A DNA stretch of 64,000 nt, taken from NCBI RefSeq assembly GCF_008831285.2, contig NW_022204507.1:5042174-5106173 (forward strand), given 5' to 3'. A program made the position numbers and the translations under genes. Every line of letters starts with the position of its first letter. The stretch's first letter is position 1. Below the pieces are notes generated by a model. That model ran no database searches and had not been told where the DNA came from. It saw only the letters and a list, made by a program, of their open reading frames with translations. Of the stretch, positions 11,390-22,565 are shown piece after piece. Source of the DNA: Nymphaea colorata. Taxonomy: Eukaryota > Streptophyta > Magnoliopsida > Nymphaeales > Nymphaeaceae.

Positions 11390-13917
11390 ACGTAGCTCTT
11401 CCTTCATGGAAGCTATCCAACTGGGATCCTTAAGAGCCTGCTTAACAGTTTTTGGTACAAGTGGTACCGTTAATGCCAAAAAATACTTAGGATTTCGTTT
11501 TATGATGCCTTAGCCCGAGTTAACATGGAGTGAATATTGGAACTTTCTTGGATCGACTATCTCCCTTCAGGCTGTTGACTTTGTGCCTCATTGGCTGGTG
11601 AGCACAGATCACTATTGGCTGGTGAAGGCAGATCACTTTCGTCTTGACCATGTAGATCATCGTCACTACCAAGTGTTTCACGTGCTGAAATGTTTTTGTC
11701 TCCTCCATGTGCCTCTTGAACTGAACGATTGTCTAATGATCCATTGTGCAAGAGATGATGATGATTGATCACTTGGCATGAATCATCTTTTTTATCATCT
11801 TGGGAAAGATTTGACAATGATTTAACGCCATCCAATCACTGTATGTTGCTCTGTTTTTGCAAGATGATGTAGAAGAAAAACGTGCTCCAGGCTGTTTATA
11901 GGGAAAGATACTTTCATCAAAGACAACATGTTGGGATATATATATTTTTCCTATAGGTGGATATAAACATTTGTATCCCTTGTGTGTATTACTGTATCCC
12001 AAAAATACGCATGGTAAAGATCTTGGTTCAAGTTTGTTGTGAGCGTAATCTCTTAGATATGGAAAGCATCTAGTTCCAAATGTTCGAAAACAAGACTAAG
12101 ATGCGCTTTTTTCCAAAAACCAGTTCAAAAGGAGACTTCATCTTCAACGTTGGAGTGGACAGTCTATTAATAAGCCAAACTGCAGTGGAAAAAGTTTAAA
12201 TCCAGTACCGAGCTGCTATATTTGCATTAAACATCATGCCAACCCAAGTTCGGCAATGGTTCTATGGCACCTTTCTGCCATTCCATTTTATGATGGCATC
12301 TTAGGATAGGTTTTGTGATGATGTATACCATTTTCTTGTAAATATGTTGCAAGTTTAAGACTATTGAATTCACCCCCTTCATCTGTTTGAAACTTCTTGA
12401 TTTTCTTATCAAACTGATTTTCAACATATTTTTGAAAATTCGTAAATACGTGTTATAACTGATTTATAGCGCAAGGGATAGAACCGAGTGAATCAGGTGG
12501 CCTCATCAATAAAGACAACATAAAATCAGAATTTAGCAACTGAAATAATTGGGGCTCATCCCCATAGATCGCAGTGGACTTTGTCAAGAAAATTATCACA
12601 ATGCTCATCCACTGGTAAGAAAGGAAGATGGCACATTTTTGCCTTTTGACAACTAGAGCATACACTGTTTAAAGAGCTAGAGCCTGTCACATGAATAGCC
12701 TTTTTATTTGCAAGAAAATTTACTACCTCATGATGAATATAGCCTAGATGTTGGTGCCATATTTCTTTATTTGCTGCTTGAAATCTTGTAGAGAAATATA
12801 CTTCATGAAATCTGTCCTGCCTTCTTCCTTATTTTCAACTGCATAGAGTTTATCAGGCCTCTTCCCCGTAATTACCACCTTGTTGGTCGTCTTTTCCTTC
12901 ACAGCAAATTCGTTAGTTGAAAATTCAAAAATATAAGGAAAATATGACGTTAATTGACTGACATAGACAAGGTTCTTCTTGATCTTTGGAATGACTAGAA
13001 CATTATCAGGAACAAGTTTTTGTTGCCCATTAGCTATAGTGGCCTGCCTATATGAGTAATATGAAAATTTTCTAGGCTGATTGGTTATGGTTGTTGTCGG
13101 AATTCCATGAGCCACCTTGACTAGCTTGCATAAAACCACGTCCTTTAGAATTGAAGTTGTTTTGATTTTTGCCTCTCCTGTTTCTCTGATTTGGTTGATG
13201 GTTATTGATAAATGCAACGTGGGTGCTGGGAGAGTCTTCTTCTAATGTCCTCATGGTTTCATGATTTTGAAGAAGAGCGACTACCTCAAGATATGAGGGT
13301 GCTGGTGGTTTCCACATGGTTGTGAGTAAGGTTGTTCAGAAAGATTCATAATCTTTTTCGAGGCTGGTGAGAAGCCAAAAAATCTTGGTTTTGTCTGAAA
13401 TAAGCTTTCCAATGGCAGTGAGCTCATCAGAATTTTTCTTAAAGCTGCGGATATATTCATCATTAGATGAGTTTCCTTTCTTATGCATTTGAAGTTTTTG
13501 CATAAGAAACATTTCTCGTTCCTTGGACCTGTTAGCAAAATGCTGAGTTAGGGTGGTCCATACGTCCATGGCAGTTTGTTGTCCAATGATAATGCCAAAG
13601 ATTTCCTTAGCAAGAGTCCCAGTGATCCATCCTCTAAGAAGTTGATATGACTTCCACTAGGTGAGATAGTCAGGATTCAGTTCCGTGACTGTACTTCCAT
13701 CAGAGGTGGTGAGGAACTTTGCAGGAGGCTGATATTCTCCATCTAGAAAACTAGTCATATCCGGGCTTTCGATGAGCCCTGTCATCTGCGTTCGCCATAG
13801 TAGAAAATTGGTTTGGTTGAGCTTGATTGACATGAAATTGGCAATGTTCAGATTGTATGGGTAAGGATATTTGCTTGGGGCAGACACTATGCTTGAAGAA
13901 GAATTGCTTTGCGCCAT
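11390..13917 (-). pseudogene. Ty1/copia gag-pol, 3'-truncated
   Basis: Reading right to left: Gag begins at MAQSNSSSSIV (ATG at 13917) and contains LNQTNFLLWRTQMTGL; a second Gag block lies at 13336-13570. Then come a basic region (13072-13317), the pre-integrase block with NVLVIPKIKKNLVYVSQL (about 12960-13000), an integrase relic (about 11900-12740), and the first residues of reverse transcriptase, VKQALKDPSWIASMKEEL, at about 11391-11450. The element stops there at the satellite border, so most of reverse transcriptase, RNase H and the 3' LTR are absent. Many stops and frameshifts occur, and no zinc knuckle or DSG protease motif could be read. An open frame starting MVLEQNN upstream is only the primer binding site read through. 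Confidence 0.85.
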
Positions 13918-13928
13918 ATGGTTGTTCT

Positions 13929-13940
13929 GCTCTAATACCA
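13929..13940 (-). other. copia Met-tRNA primer binding site
   Basis: On the minus strand this reads TGGTATTAGAGC, one base from the canonical plant copia primer binding site. It abuts an LTR end reading CTTCTTCA on the same strand and precedes the gag ATG by about a dozen bases. Confidence 0.85.
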
Positions 13941-14480
13941 TGAAGAAAAGCAGAAATTCAAGGAAGGAATGCCTAATTTTAACATGGTTTGGTGTAAACT
14001 CACACCTACGTCCACAAAGGCAGCTATTGTTCTCAGTGACGATAGGTCTGGATCTTTCTTCTTTTATAATAGAATTACAGGCATCATCATTTCCTGATTT
14101 ACAAGATTTATATCGATCTTTACAGAGGAAACAATATCTAATTTACAGTTGTTATTTTCCTGTTTAGTTGTTGCACCTCTCTGTTTGACAACTGCATCTT
14201 CGTCTCTTGTAATTTTGTTAGTGACTGCCTAGAAAACCATTGTCTTTATACGGTTGGCCAGATGATGTTTCCTTCTTGGTATTGTAATGATTACAATTGT
14301 TACTGTTTCCATCGTTATGGCTGGCTGGAGTTTCCTTTGTGAGTCCTCTGATTTCCTCCTTCATTTTGTAACCATTACAATCATTTTTGTTTCCATTGTC
14401 ATGGCTGGCTGGAGTTTCCTTCTTGAGTCCTTTGATGGTGCCTCTATTGTCTTTAATAGTGCCATAAGATGCCGGAACTG
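13941..14480 (-). mobile_element. 5' LTR of the copia element at 11.4-13.9 kb
   Basis: The minus strand ends ...TTCTTCA immediately before the primer binding site, as expected for an LTR terminating in CA. The sequence is non-coding and contains a direct duplication at 14284-14440. The outer border was not found, so the right end is approximate, and no second LTR exists in the window for comparison. Confidence 0.55.
14284..14440. repeat. 84-bp tandem duplication in LTR
   Basis: Two adjacent copies start at about 14284 and 14368. Both contain ATGGCTGGCTGGAGTTTCCT and begin with a GTAAnnATTACAAT segment. They differ by scattered substitutions. Duplicated blocks of this size in copia LTRs often lie in the promoter region. 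Confidence 0.85.
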
Positions 14481-15157
14481 CTAAAAGAATACCTTAGGAA
14501 GGAGGCCTTAGAGGTGCAGGCACCCGAGAAGCCACGGCTTCCCTCCTCCTTTGTCTACAAAGTCCAGAAAAGGGTTGACACGTACAATCCTGAATTTCAT
14601 CATGAGGAGGGAAGAACATATATGCCAGTAGAAATTCCCTCTTCATGAATATACAAGGTAGCAAAAAGCATAGCTTCAAAGATCTGAGCCTTGGCCCCAT
14701 TGTTTCTTTCCTTTATGTACACGGCATAACTTTATATTATGCAATTATTATAAGAAGCAAACCTCGGTGAAATTATTCAGTTTTCTATGCTTTTATTGAC
14801 GTTCTTTTTTAGCGTCAAGAAAGATATGCTTTTTTGTGGTGTGGCTGGAAAAATAAAAAATTTACTGTCAAGACTCCTCAACAAAGGCTAACACAAAATT
14901 GCCACCACCAAGATGTAGTCTAAACTCGGCCACTACTCTGGCGAATTAACATTCCTTTTCTGTTGTTGTGCTCTTCTTTTTATGGGTTGAATCCAACTTG
15001 CTATGTAGGTCATGCCATTTTTTATTTAAACTTCACCTACAGCAGCCAATTGGGATGCTCAAACAGTTTGTTAACAAACGTCATTTGCCAGGTCACAAGA
15101 TCTGCTTCCTCTATTTACCACAAGAGCATTATAATGGAATGCTTAATGAAATGGAAT
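14481..15157. other. unassigned sequence between two copia relics
   Basis: No domain was recognised on either strand. It may include LTR sequence of the flanking copia elements. Confidence 0.4.
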
Positions 15158-16214
15158 TCATAAATTTTGTAAAACATTTGGTATCCTTTCAAACACGTTG
15201 TTGATATTATTGGTGATGTGATGAGTCGCACCGGAGTTAGGATACCAATTGTCATCTCCAATGTCTTGATTCAGAGTACTAGATGAAACTGCATGATATG
15301 CTTGAGGAAACGTTGTCTCTTTTTCTTTAAGTAAGTTAGAATATGACCAACAAAACTTTGCAATATGACCAACTTTTCCACCTATTTGGCACACAAGATG
15401 ATCACCTTCCTAGTGCTCACTTTTCCAGACTCTCCTCTAGATTGGTAGTTGTTTCTACCATGACCTCTATAGTTCGTTTGCTTATTGTAAACTTCTTTTG
15501 AGACAATATTCGCAGCCGCCATAATAGATTCAAAAGTTTGAGAATCATCTTATTTTAGGTTGGCTTCTCGTATGAGAAGAAACCCATGAAGTTCATTCAA
15601 AGAGACAGGGTCCTTTCGAGTTTCCATACAGACTTTAAAAGGAAGATATTCACTTGGTAATCCTCTAAGAATTTGAAGAATAAAATCATCTTTATCAACA
15701 GGTTTGGATTCAATGGCTAGTCGATGAGCAATAGCTTTTTCTTTGTTTATACAAACATCCATAGAACTAGACCACTTTCTAAATCTTGAAACTTTAATTT
15801 TAACTGCATTCGAGCCCTGGATTGAGCAAGTATAGGATTGCTTAAGAGCAATCCAAACCTCTAGAGAGGTTTTTAAACCAATAATTTGGGCATGTGTTAC
15901 TTCAGATAGAGAGGACATAATCCAACTCAAAAGTAACGGATCCTTTCTCAACCATTCAATATATTATGGACTAATTTCAGTTGTTCCACATTTAAAATTG
16001 GTGGAGCAGGTTTGCTTCCATCAATATATCCCATAAGATCGTATGAGATAAAGATTGAGGTGAATTGAGATTCCTAAATAAGATAAGTTTCAACATTTAA
16101 CTTGATGGTGAGGAAATGTTGTAAATTGCTTGGATACTGAAGAGGAGAAGCAAGAAAATTCATACATGTATAAGAGTTGACTCCTATATTTGATGATACT
16201 TCTTTATTTGCCAT
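15158..16214 (-). pseudogene. Ty1/copia gag-protease, second minus-strand element
   Basis: Gag starts at an ATG at 16214 (MANKEVSSNIGVNS). The main Gag block at 15550-15951 contains LLSWIMSSLSEVTHAQIIGL and RGLPSEYLPFKV, typical of plant copia Gag. At 15370-15395 the zinc knuckle reads CQIGGKVGHIAKFC, where the second Cys of the CCHC box is Gly. At about 15240 the protease reads NWYPNSGATHHIT with Asn in place of the catalytic Asp. Both changes should abolish function, and other frameshifts separate the blocks. The pol part past the protease is missing at the left border. A primer binding site is upstream at 16282-16294. Confidence 0.85.
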
Positions 16215-16281
16215 GAGAGTGAAAGGCCCCAACACAAGATGTAATCCTTAGGATCAAGCAGCTGCACTAACAAGGACCAGC

Positions 16282-16294
16282 GGCTCTCATACCA
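16282..16294 (-). other. copia primer binding site
   Basis: On the minus strand this reads TGGTATGAGAGCC, close to the plant initiator Met-tRNA complement. It lies about 70 bp upstream of the gag ATG at 16214, so it defines the 5' end of this element. The sequence to its right should be LTR. Confidence 0.75.
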
Positions 16295-16454
16295 TCTTAG
16301 AAATCAAAAATGAAGAAGTAAATAAAGGGACATGAATTTTTAAAGTGGTTCAGCCAGTAGGCCTATGTCCACTACTCTAGCATTTCTTGCTTGCATGCCT
16401 TTGGTAGAGAGGTTCCTTTACATAGAAGAGATACATAAGGGGTCTGTAATTCCC

Positions 16455-16650
16455 AAGAGACATGACTTTTCATCTTTCAACAGACATGACTTTTCATCTC
16501 TCAAGAGACATGAATTTTCATTTCCTAAGTGACACGACTTTTCATTTTTCAATAGACATGATTTTTCATCCCTCAAGAGACATGACTTTTCATCTCCCAA
16601 GAGACATGACTTTTCATCCCTCAAGAGACATGACTTTTCATCTCGCAAGT
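16455..16650. repeat. 24-bp minisatellite, about 8 units
   Basis: The unit is GACATGACTTTTCATCTCTC plus four bases, repeated eight times with few substitutions. Because 24 is divisible by three it produces an open frame on the minus strand with an RDEKSCLL repeat. I treat that frame as an artefact of the repeat and not as a protein. It lies just outside the copia primer binding site and probably within its LTR. Confidence 0.9.
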
Positions 16651-17085
16651 AATTCACTTTGAGAGTCTTTGGGGTATTTCTATTAACAGAAGGGATCATC
16701 TTATTTTATTTTTAAAAAGAAAAAGTGGTTCTTACGTTTTCATTTAAAGGGAAACCAAAGGACTTAGATGCTGCTTTTTTGAATGGTGGTACAATTGGAA
16801 ATGGAAAATTTCAAAAGAAATCCATTATTTTATTTTTTTGTCTCTCTAACTTTGCAATGTGAAGAAAAATATGGTATTGATATCGAAAAGCAATTGGATC
16901 GGTTTTCAAAATTTCAAATGAAGTCCAATGTTTATTTTCACTTATTACAATAGAATACTTTTGTTGAGACATACTCATGTGAAAATGTGACTTTGGAATT
17001 AAAATTGGCCAGATCAAAACTCTTTTAATAGATGGGATATTTGATATTTTATTTTCTTAATTTTTCCATGCTTAAGATTAAAAAA
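16651..17085. other. unassigned AT-rich sequence
   Basis: No domain was recognised. It could contain the 5' LTR of the plus-strand copia relic that follows, but no primer binding site was seen. Confidence 0.35.
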
Positions 17086-18621
17086 TGCCACTAGGGGTGG
17101 CGCTATTGAAAGGAACAAAGTTTCATGTATGGAAATCGTAGAACTATGTTGGCTTTAATATTCATGGGAATGGAATATGTTTTAGAAAAAAGACATGGTT
17201 AACCTTGGTGATGCATCTTCTGACAAAGAAAATGATTGTTACAAGAAATTTAAAAAGGATAACCATTTGGCTAAGGCAATTACATTGCATATATGGATAA
17301 TGTCTTAATAAGAGTTTGTGAGAACACTTAACCGGAAAAAGCATGTTTGAAGTCATTGGTAAGTAATATGATACAACATCAGTCTTTCACCTTTCAATTC
17401 TTAGTATAATAATATAATTCATGGAAAATAAAAGAAAATGATAATGTTGTTGATCACATTAATAAATTGTTAGTAATGACTAAATTCGGTTTACCAAGAA
17501 GGTATTTTCTTCTCAAACTTATGAAAATTTCTACTATATTAAATAGTTTGCCTGTATCTTAGAAAATTATAGTTATGGTCCTCTGACTTGGTTCCAAGGC
17601 ATTAAATTTGATAGAATTCGCCATTCAATTAGCTATCGAACAAGAACACATGAAAAAAATAAAATAAAATATTTCATTGCCAGAGATAGATAATACAGAT
17701 GTTAATCATGGGCAAAACAAATTCCACTAATTTAAAGATGGTTCAACCAGTAAATTGACAAATTAAGCAAAAAAAAGTCCAATATTCTGAAAGCCACAAG
17801 AAACCACCTCTCATGTCCAATATTTCAAAGATGGAAAGATTAGCCACTTCAAGAAATATTGTCAAAGATGCAGCAACGACAAAATGAATGACAAGTGTGA
17901 TGTAATCTGTGTGGCAATCAAGTGTTTAATTTGATCATGATATTACTGGATGGTGGATTAACTATGGAGCTACTCAACATATAATGAGCAGCAAAGATGG
18001 AATGAATATTGAATATTTGTGGGAAATAACACTTGCTTTGATGTTAACAGCTATGTATATTTTAAATATAGTTCCATGTAAAACTGTCATTTCAGCAGGA
18101 TTTTGGATTATGGACTGATAAAAATCATATTTAAGTTATTTCATAAATGGATTTCTATCTAGACCCATCAGGAGACAACTTTGATGATAAAACAACTTCA
18201 TCAGATATTTAAAAGGATCTAAAAAATATAAATTTTGTCATCTAGATATGGACTTAATTAAAAGCAAAGATAATTAATTTGGAAGATTTAAATAACAATA
18301 ATAGCACTCCCATAGATATTATTAGTCATGACTCTTATAAATTAATTGACTATTATGTTTATTTGTCTGAAGAGTTATACCAGTCAATAGACATGGATGA
18401 CTTAACAGGTATTTAACTTTTGATGAGGTTGTTAATTTGAATGAATCTACAGAATAGCTAAAAGCAATGGATGCAAAAGTTGAACCCATTGATAAGAATA
18501 ATGTTTGGGAATTGACAAACCTACTTGATCAAAGGAAACGTACGTGTGCATTGGGTTTTAGAAAGAGATATAAGTTTGATGGAAGCATGATAAATCTAAA
18601 GCCTGGTTAGTGGCTATAGGG
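17086..18621 (+). pseudogene. Ty1/copia gag-protease-RT relic
   Basis: The plus strand carries Gag pieces in several frames: GTKFHVWKIVEL near 17115, KKFKKDNHLAKAI near 17250, and EFAIQLAIEQEHMKK near 17620. A zinc-knuckle remnant at about 17830-17870 (HFKKYCQRCSN) has lost its proper spacing. The protease position near 17950 reads WWINYGATQHIMS, with Tyr where Ser follows the catalytic Asp and Asn in place of that Asp. At about 18425-18610 the start of reverse transcriptase reads LKAMDAKVEPIDKNNVWELT and RYKFDGSMINLKP, after an in-frame TAG. Integrase is essentially missing between protease and RT, so the copy has an internal deletion as well as point lesions. Confidence 0.75.
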
Positions 18622-18930
18622 TTTTTGTAGTGTGTGGGGATAAACTGTGTGAATACATACTTTCTCTAACACTCCAGCACACTCTACAATGGGCTCAAGC
18701 TTTTTGTCTCGTACATCCTAACCTGCCTCCAAACAATTTTGGTTTTAGCACCAAAAGGAATAGGAATCAGGGCACACTTTTTTATGACATTTGATTATAA
18801 GCATACTTTTAATAGCAATTTTATCAAGACATTGTCTACAGACTTAGTCATTTGTTTTGGTGTATTAATGAATTGTTTATTAGTTTTAAATACTTATTCA
18901 AATTGTTGTTATGTAAATGATGAATGATTT
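18622..18930. other. unassigned linker between copia relics
   Basis: No recognisable domain. It may be LTR or linker sequence between two copia fragments. Confidence 0.35.
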
Positions 18931-19165
18931 AATACACATGTTAATGTGGATGCATGTACTGGCATGCTCGCTAGGGCATATTGGACAAAATAGAATGATT
19001 AGACTAGCTCATGAGAGATTACTTGAATCCTTTACAAATATTGACGTGCTTGTCTGCAAACATTGTTTAGTAGGAAAAGCATCTCAAACACCAATAGGGA
19101 AAGTAGTTAGGATTTTCATTGTATTATACTTAATCGATTCTGACATATGTGGATCAATGAGTATT
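18931..19165 (+). pseudogene. Ty1/copia pre-integrase/integrase fragment
   Basis: The frame at 18917-19165 contains LGHIGQNRMIRLAHERLL, CKHCLVGKASQTPIGK and LIDSDICGSMS. This is the copia pre-integrase domain with the HHCC-like Cys pair, followed by the first residues of the integrase core ('IHSDICGPM'), including its first catalytic Asp. It is cut abruptly at 19165/19166 by the border of the long-LTR gypsy element, so that insertion is younger. Coding quality over the short stretch is better than in the neighbouring relics. Confidence 0.85.
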
Positions 19166-22147
19166 TGTTCGCATCCCCAATTTCTTTTTTGCTTTTGAAG
19201 TGCTCTAGAAAAATGAGATTTTATTTCAAATGAGAGGAAAAGGGACTCGCCCGTCGGTACAAGGATCAACATTTGCCGACACCATTACCAGGGGTAATCA
19301 ATCCAAGGGCTATGCTTATCCTTCATGCATTTCGTTTTGCCTTAAACATCTTTTTCATTCTAAATGTAGTGTAGTGTTTGAGAAAAATATTGAAAGTTTG
19401 ATGTTTCAAACTTTTGAAAGAGTGCTTGAAGAATTACTTGAAAATGTAAAATATTTTGGCAAAAACTAGAATTGGAAAATCATTATAAATATTATTTGAA
19501 AAGCTTAGGAAATCATTTTGAAGTCACTTTAGTGTTACTTTAAGTAGGTTTGAGATTTTCCTTAATTCAGTTACTACCTATTTAGAGCTCCATCTTATCT
19601 TGCTTAAGTTCTTTGGAGTACTGCTTGTTATCATAAGTGATATTAAGTGAGATTGAATGCATAAATGCATTGATCCGATATGGTTAGAAACGAGTAAAGT
19701 ATTCCTACCATAACATTCATCTAATAGCATTCCTACCATGACATACATCTAAGATTTTTGTAATAAATAATTTTTGGATAAAAAGACAAAAGTTTTTGAA
19801 AATGGAATGGGATTGTAGACCATCAAGCATGATTCCAATATTGGGTCATTACTTGAGTTTTGGTCTTGGTGAAGTCGGTCAATAAAAAGATCTCGAGAAG
19901 AAAAATGTTCAAAAGAATGGAAAAGACATGATCACCAAAAAAATGTAGAGAGAGAGAGAGAAATAGATCTTGAAAGTCACAAAATCAGAGATTTAAAATA
20001 AAAAGAGATACATATTCATATGCATATTTATATATATACATATATATTTATATATAGATGTATAGATATGTATATGAAAGCTTGTGAATAGGACGCCTAA
20101 ATCAAATAAAGAGGAGAAGATGATTTTAGAAAGAGAGACAGAGAGATTTTAAAATGGAATACATGTATATATATTCATATATACGTATACAAGAGTTTGT
20201 AAAAGAATATGTTAAATCATAAAGAGAGAAAGACGAAGAAAGATACTCATGTGCACGTATATATATCGAACATATATATACGCATAGTATATATCTTCAT
20301 GAATATTAAAATCAAGAAATGACATGAAAATATCCAACTTCATTTTTTGATGTAGGCCAGAGGAGAACTTGAGCTCATGCAAGAGTCTAAGCTATGTCTC
20401 CAAGGCCGCATTAGAGAGAGAGTATTTGGTTTTAAAAATCTTTTGAAAAATATGATTCCAAATTTTTTTATGTGTGAATATAAGAACCACAACTATGACA
20501 AGAAAATTGATTTCTCCCACCATTGGGTATGGAGGAAAATTAAGTACTCACAAAATGAAAAATGATGAAGCACTCATTGGGGTTCTAATCGGGTGATTAA
20601 GATAGAAACTAAATGTGAGATTGACATGAAAATGCATATTAACATGTGCATATTCGTGAATGGATTCCCCAGGTTGGACAAACCCCAACCTCAAAATTAA
20701 AATAAGAATGAATAAAATCCCAACCCAAGCACTCATTCCCTCCATTCATTTGCTCATTAACTAAGAAAAAAATTAGGATATCATGCATGAACATTTCTGG
20801 CACACAACAAGCATGTTTTTGGAAAGAAATGAAGAAATGGAATTTATTTCACATTTCTCATACTCCTGGTGCACTCAAGAGTAGCTATTGACTCCGGAGA
20901 GGAAATCATTTGAGCTTTCTTGCACGGCCATGGGGAGGTGGCAGGAGAAAATAAGGAAATGAAAATAGAGAACTATTACATACCTCTAATATGAATGCTA
21001 TTAGAAATGAGTCCTCTCTTTTGAATGATCTTGGAGTCGCCTAAGATGAAGCTCCAAGATGATGAACCCCCAAGCCATCTCTTTGTGCTCTGAATAATTT
21101 GAATTTGGAGAAGTTTGCTCCCATGGTTGGAGAAGAAGAGTGAAGTCGAAAATGAGGGCTAAAAAAAAAATTAGACTTTCAAATGAGGAAGCACAAGAGG
21201 TTCCTCCATGGTTTGCTCCCCCTAAGAGAAAGGATTGTGGGGATATTTATAGAGTATTTTGGAGCTAAAATTCAGAATTTGAATTTTGTTGAATTTAACA
21301 AGAATTTCATGTGAATTTCAAGTATTTTTTAATGATTTCTAAAAATGGGCTTTGACTAAATGGGATTGCCCATTAACCCTGCAAACACCCATTTGGGGTG
21401 TGGGCAGGGCTATTGCCCACTCAAAAAATGCCAAAGCCGCCCCCAACGGGTGGTCTTTTTCATAAAAATGGAGGTCTCGGCACACCAGGCGACCTGGCGC
21501 GCAGTGCATTGCGTGCAGTAGTGCACATAGCATGGCAGCGCAAGATGCACTATCGCGCGCGTCATGCTGCCGCATGGTGCTTGTTTGTGCGAGTGCTCAC
21601 GCTGATGGCTCGCTCACGCACAACACACATTTGCACGGCCATGCAGCGCGTTCGTGTGCGTCGGCATATGCTTCTCCTTAAAAAAAACAAAATAAAACAA
21701 AATCAGATCAAATCAAATCGAAAAAAATGCATAAATAGGTAAATGTTGTTTATGTAAGAAGCTTAAAATATAAGCATATATTTTTATTTAAAAACTGTAA
21801 AAAAAGGTTTTGTTAAAAATGGGTGACTGACTCCATTTTGAGCTAGGGTTCGTTTTGAATCTAGATTCGATTCGATTGACCACCAACGTGTTCTCGTAAG
21901 TGGGTTAAGCTTCAAAAATACATTTCGACGTGAGAGCGAAACATAAAACAAAGAAAAGGTTTGTGCATGCACGTGCAGTGCTCATAGCACCAAACTTTGT
22001 CGGTTTGAACTTGATTTTGGATTTCAAGTTTGAAATGCTTGATTTGGATCTAGACTTGGGTGTAAAAATTAACTTTGTTTTGGGTCTGAAATTGAAATCC
22101 AAATAATAAAATACTAGTATCCTTTTGAAAAATTTGGGGTGATAACA
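19166..22147 (-). mobile_element. long LTR (copy A, 3' LTR of gypsy-like element)
   Basis: The plus strand begins TGTTCGCATCCCC and ends GGGGTGATAACA, an imperfect terminal inverted repeat with TG...CA ends. It is repeated in diverged form at 25518-27742. The polypurine tract next to 22147 and the primer-binding-like site next to 25518 place the element on the minus strand, which makes this the 3' LTR. At about 2.98 kb it is long for an LTR. It contains AT-rich dinucleotide tracts (about 20020-20070) and a CpG-rich block (about 21385-21665). Open frames inside show no conserved domain. Confidence 0.8.
21385..21665. other. GC/CpG-rich block in LTR copy A
   Basis: This is a sharply GC-richer stretch with many GCGCA, CGCGCG and TGCGCA words in otherwise AT-rich DNA. 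The equivalent block in LTR copy B is at about 27110-27478. Open frames here are composition artefacts. Its conservation in both LTRs shows it belongs to the element. Confidence 0.7.
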
Positions 22148-22163
22148 GATGCCTCTTTTTGCT
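22148..22163 (-). other. polypurine tract
   Basis: The minus strand reads CAAAAAGAGGCATC immediately before the 3' LTR end TGTTATCACCCC. This is where plus-strand DNA synthesis is primed, and it fixes the orientation of the element. Confidence 0.6.
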
Positions 22164-22259
22164 ACTAAGCTGGCATTTGCCGTGCTTAGTGGCAAAGATA
22201 AGCACCCGAAGTTTTGAGTGATGAAAATTTTAGCTAAAAAGATTAAAAATGTTGGAACT

Positions 22260-22565
22260 CCATTTCAGGTTTTAACCCTTTACCTGAATGAGTTGTTTGA
22301 GCTTACGTTGCAGGTTTAACCCCTTGTCTGCGTGGGTTTGCCGATAATGAATTCAGGTTTAACCCCCTTGAATGGGTTGCCCTGACTTGCATCTTTAGTT
22401 TATTCCCTTACTTGTGTGGGTTGCTTTGCCTTGCATTGCAGGTTTAACACCCTTACCTGCGTGAGTTATTTTGGATTGTATTGTAGGTTTAACCCCTTCC
22501 CTTGCGTGAGTTGCTCTTTTGTCGATAATTTCAAGTTTTACCCCTTTCCTGAATGGGTTGCTCGA
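22260..22565. repeat. ~50-60 bp minisatellite (GGTTTAACCCC units)
   Basis: Six to seven diverged units share GGTTTAACCCCTT, a variable C(C/G)TG(A/C)(A/G)TG segment and GGGTTG. Unit length varies between roughly 45 and 65 bp. It lies inside the gypsy-like element close to its 3' LTR. Confidence 0.8.

Noticed and set aside
13657-13941. Gag start at ATG 13941 (MVLEQNN...)
   Set aside because: That ATG overlaps the LTR end and the first codons are the Met-tRNA primer binding site; the real start is MAQSNSS at 13917.
16418-16699. 93-codon RDEKSCLL-repeat protein
   Set aside because: It is the 24-bp minisatellite read in frame, with no conserved domain.
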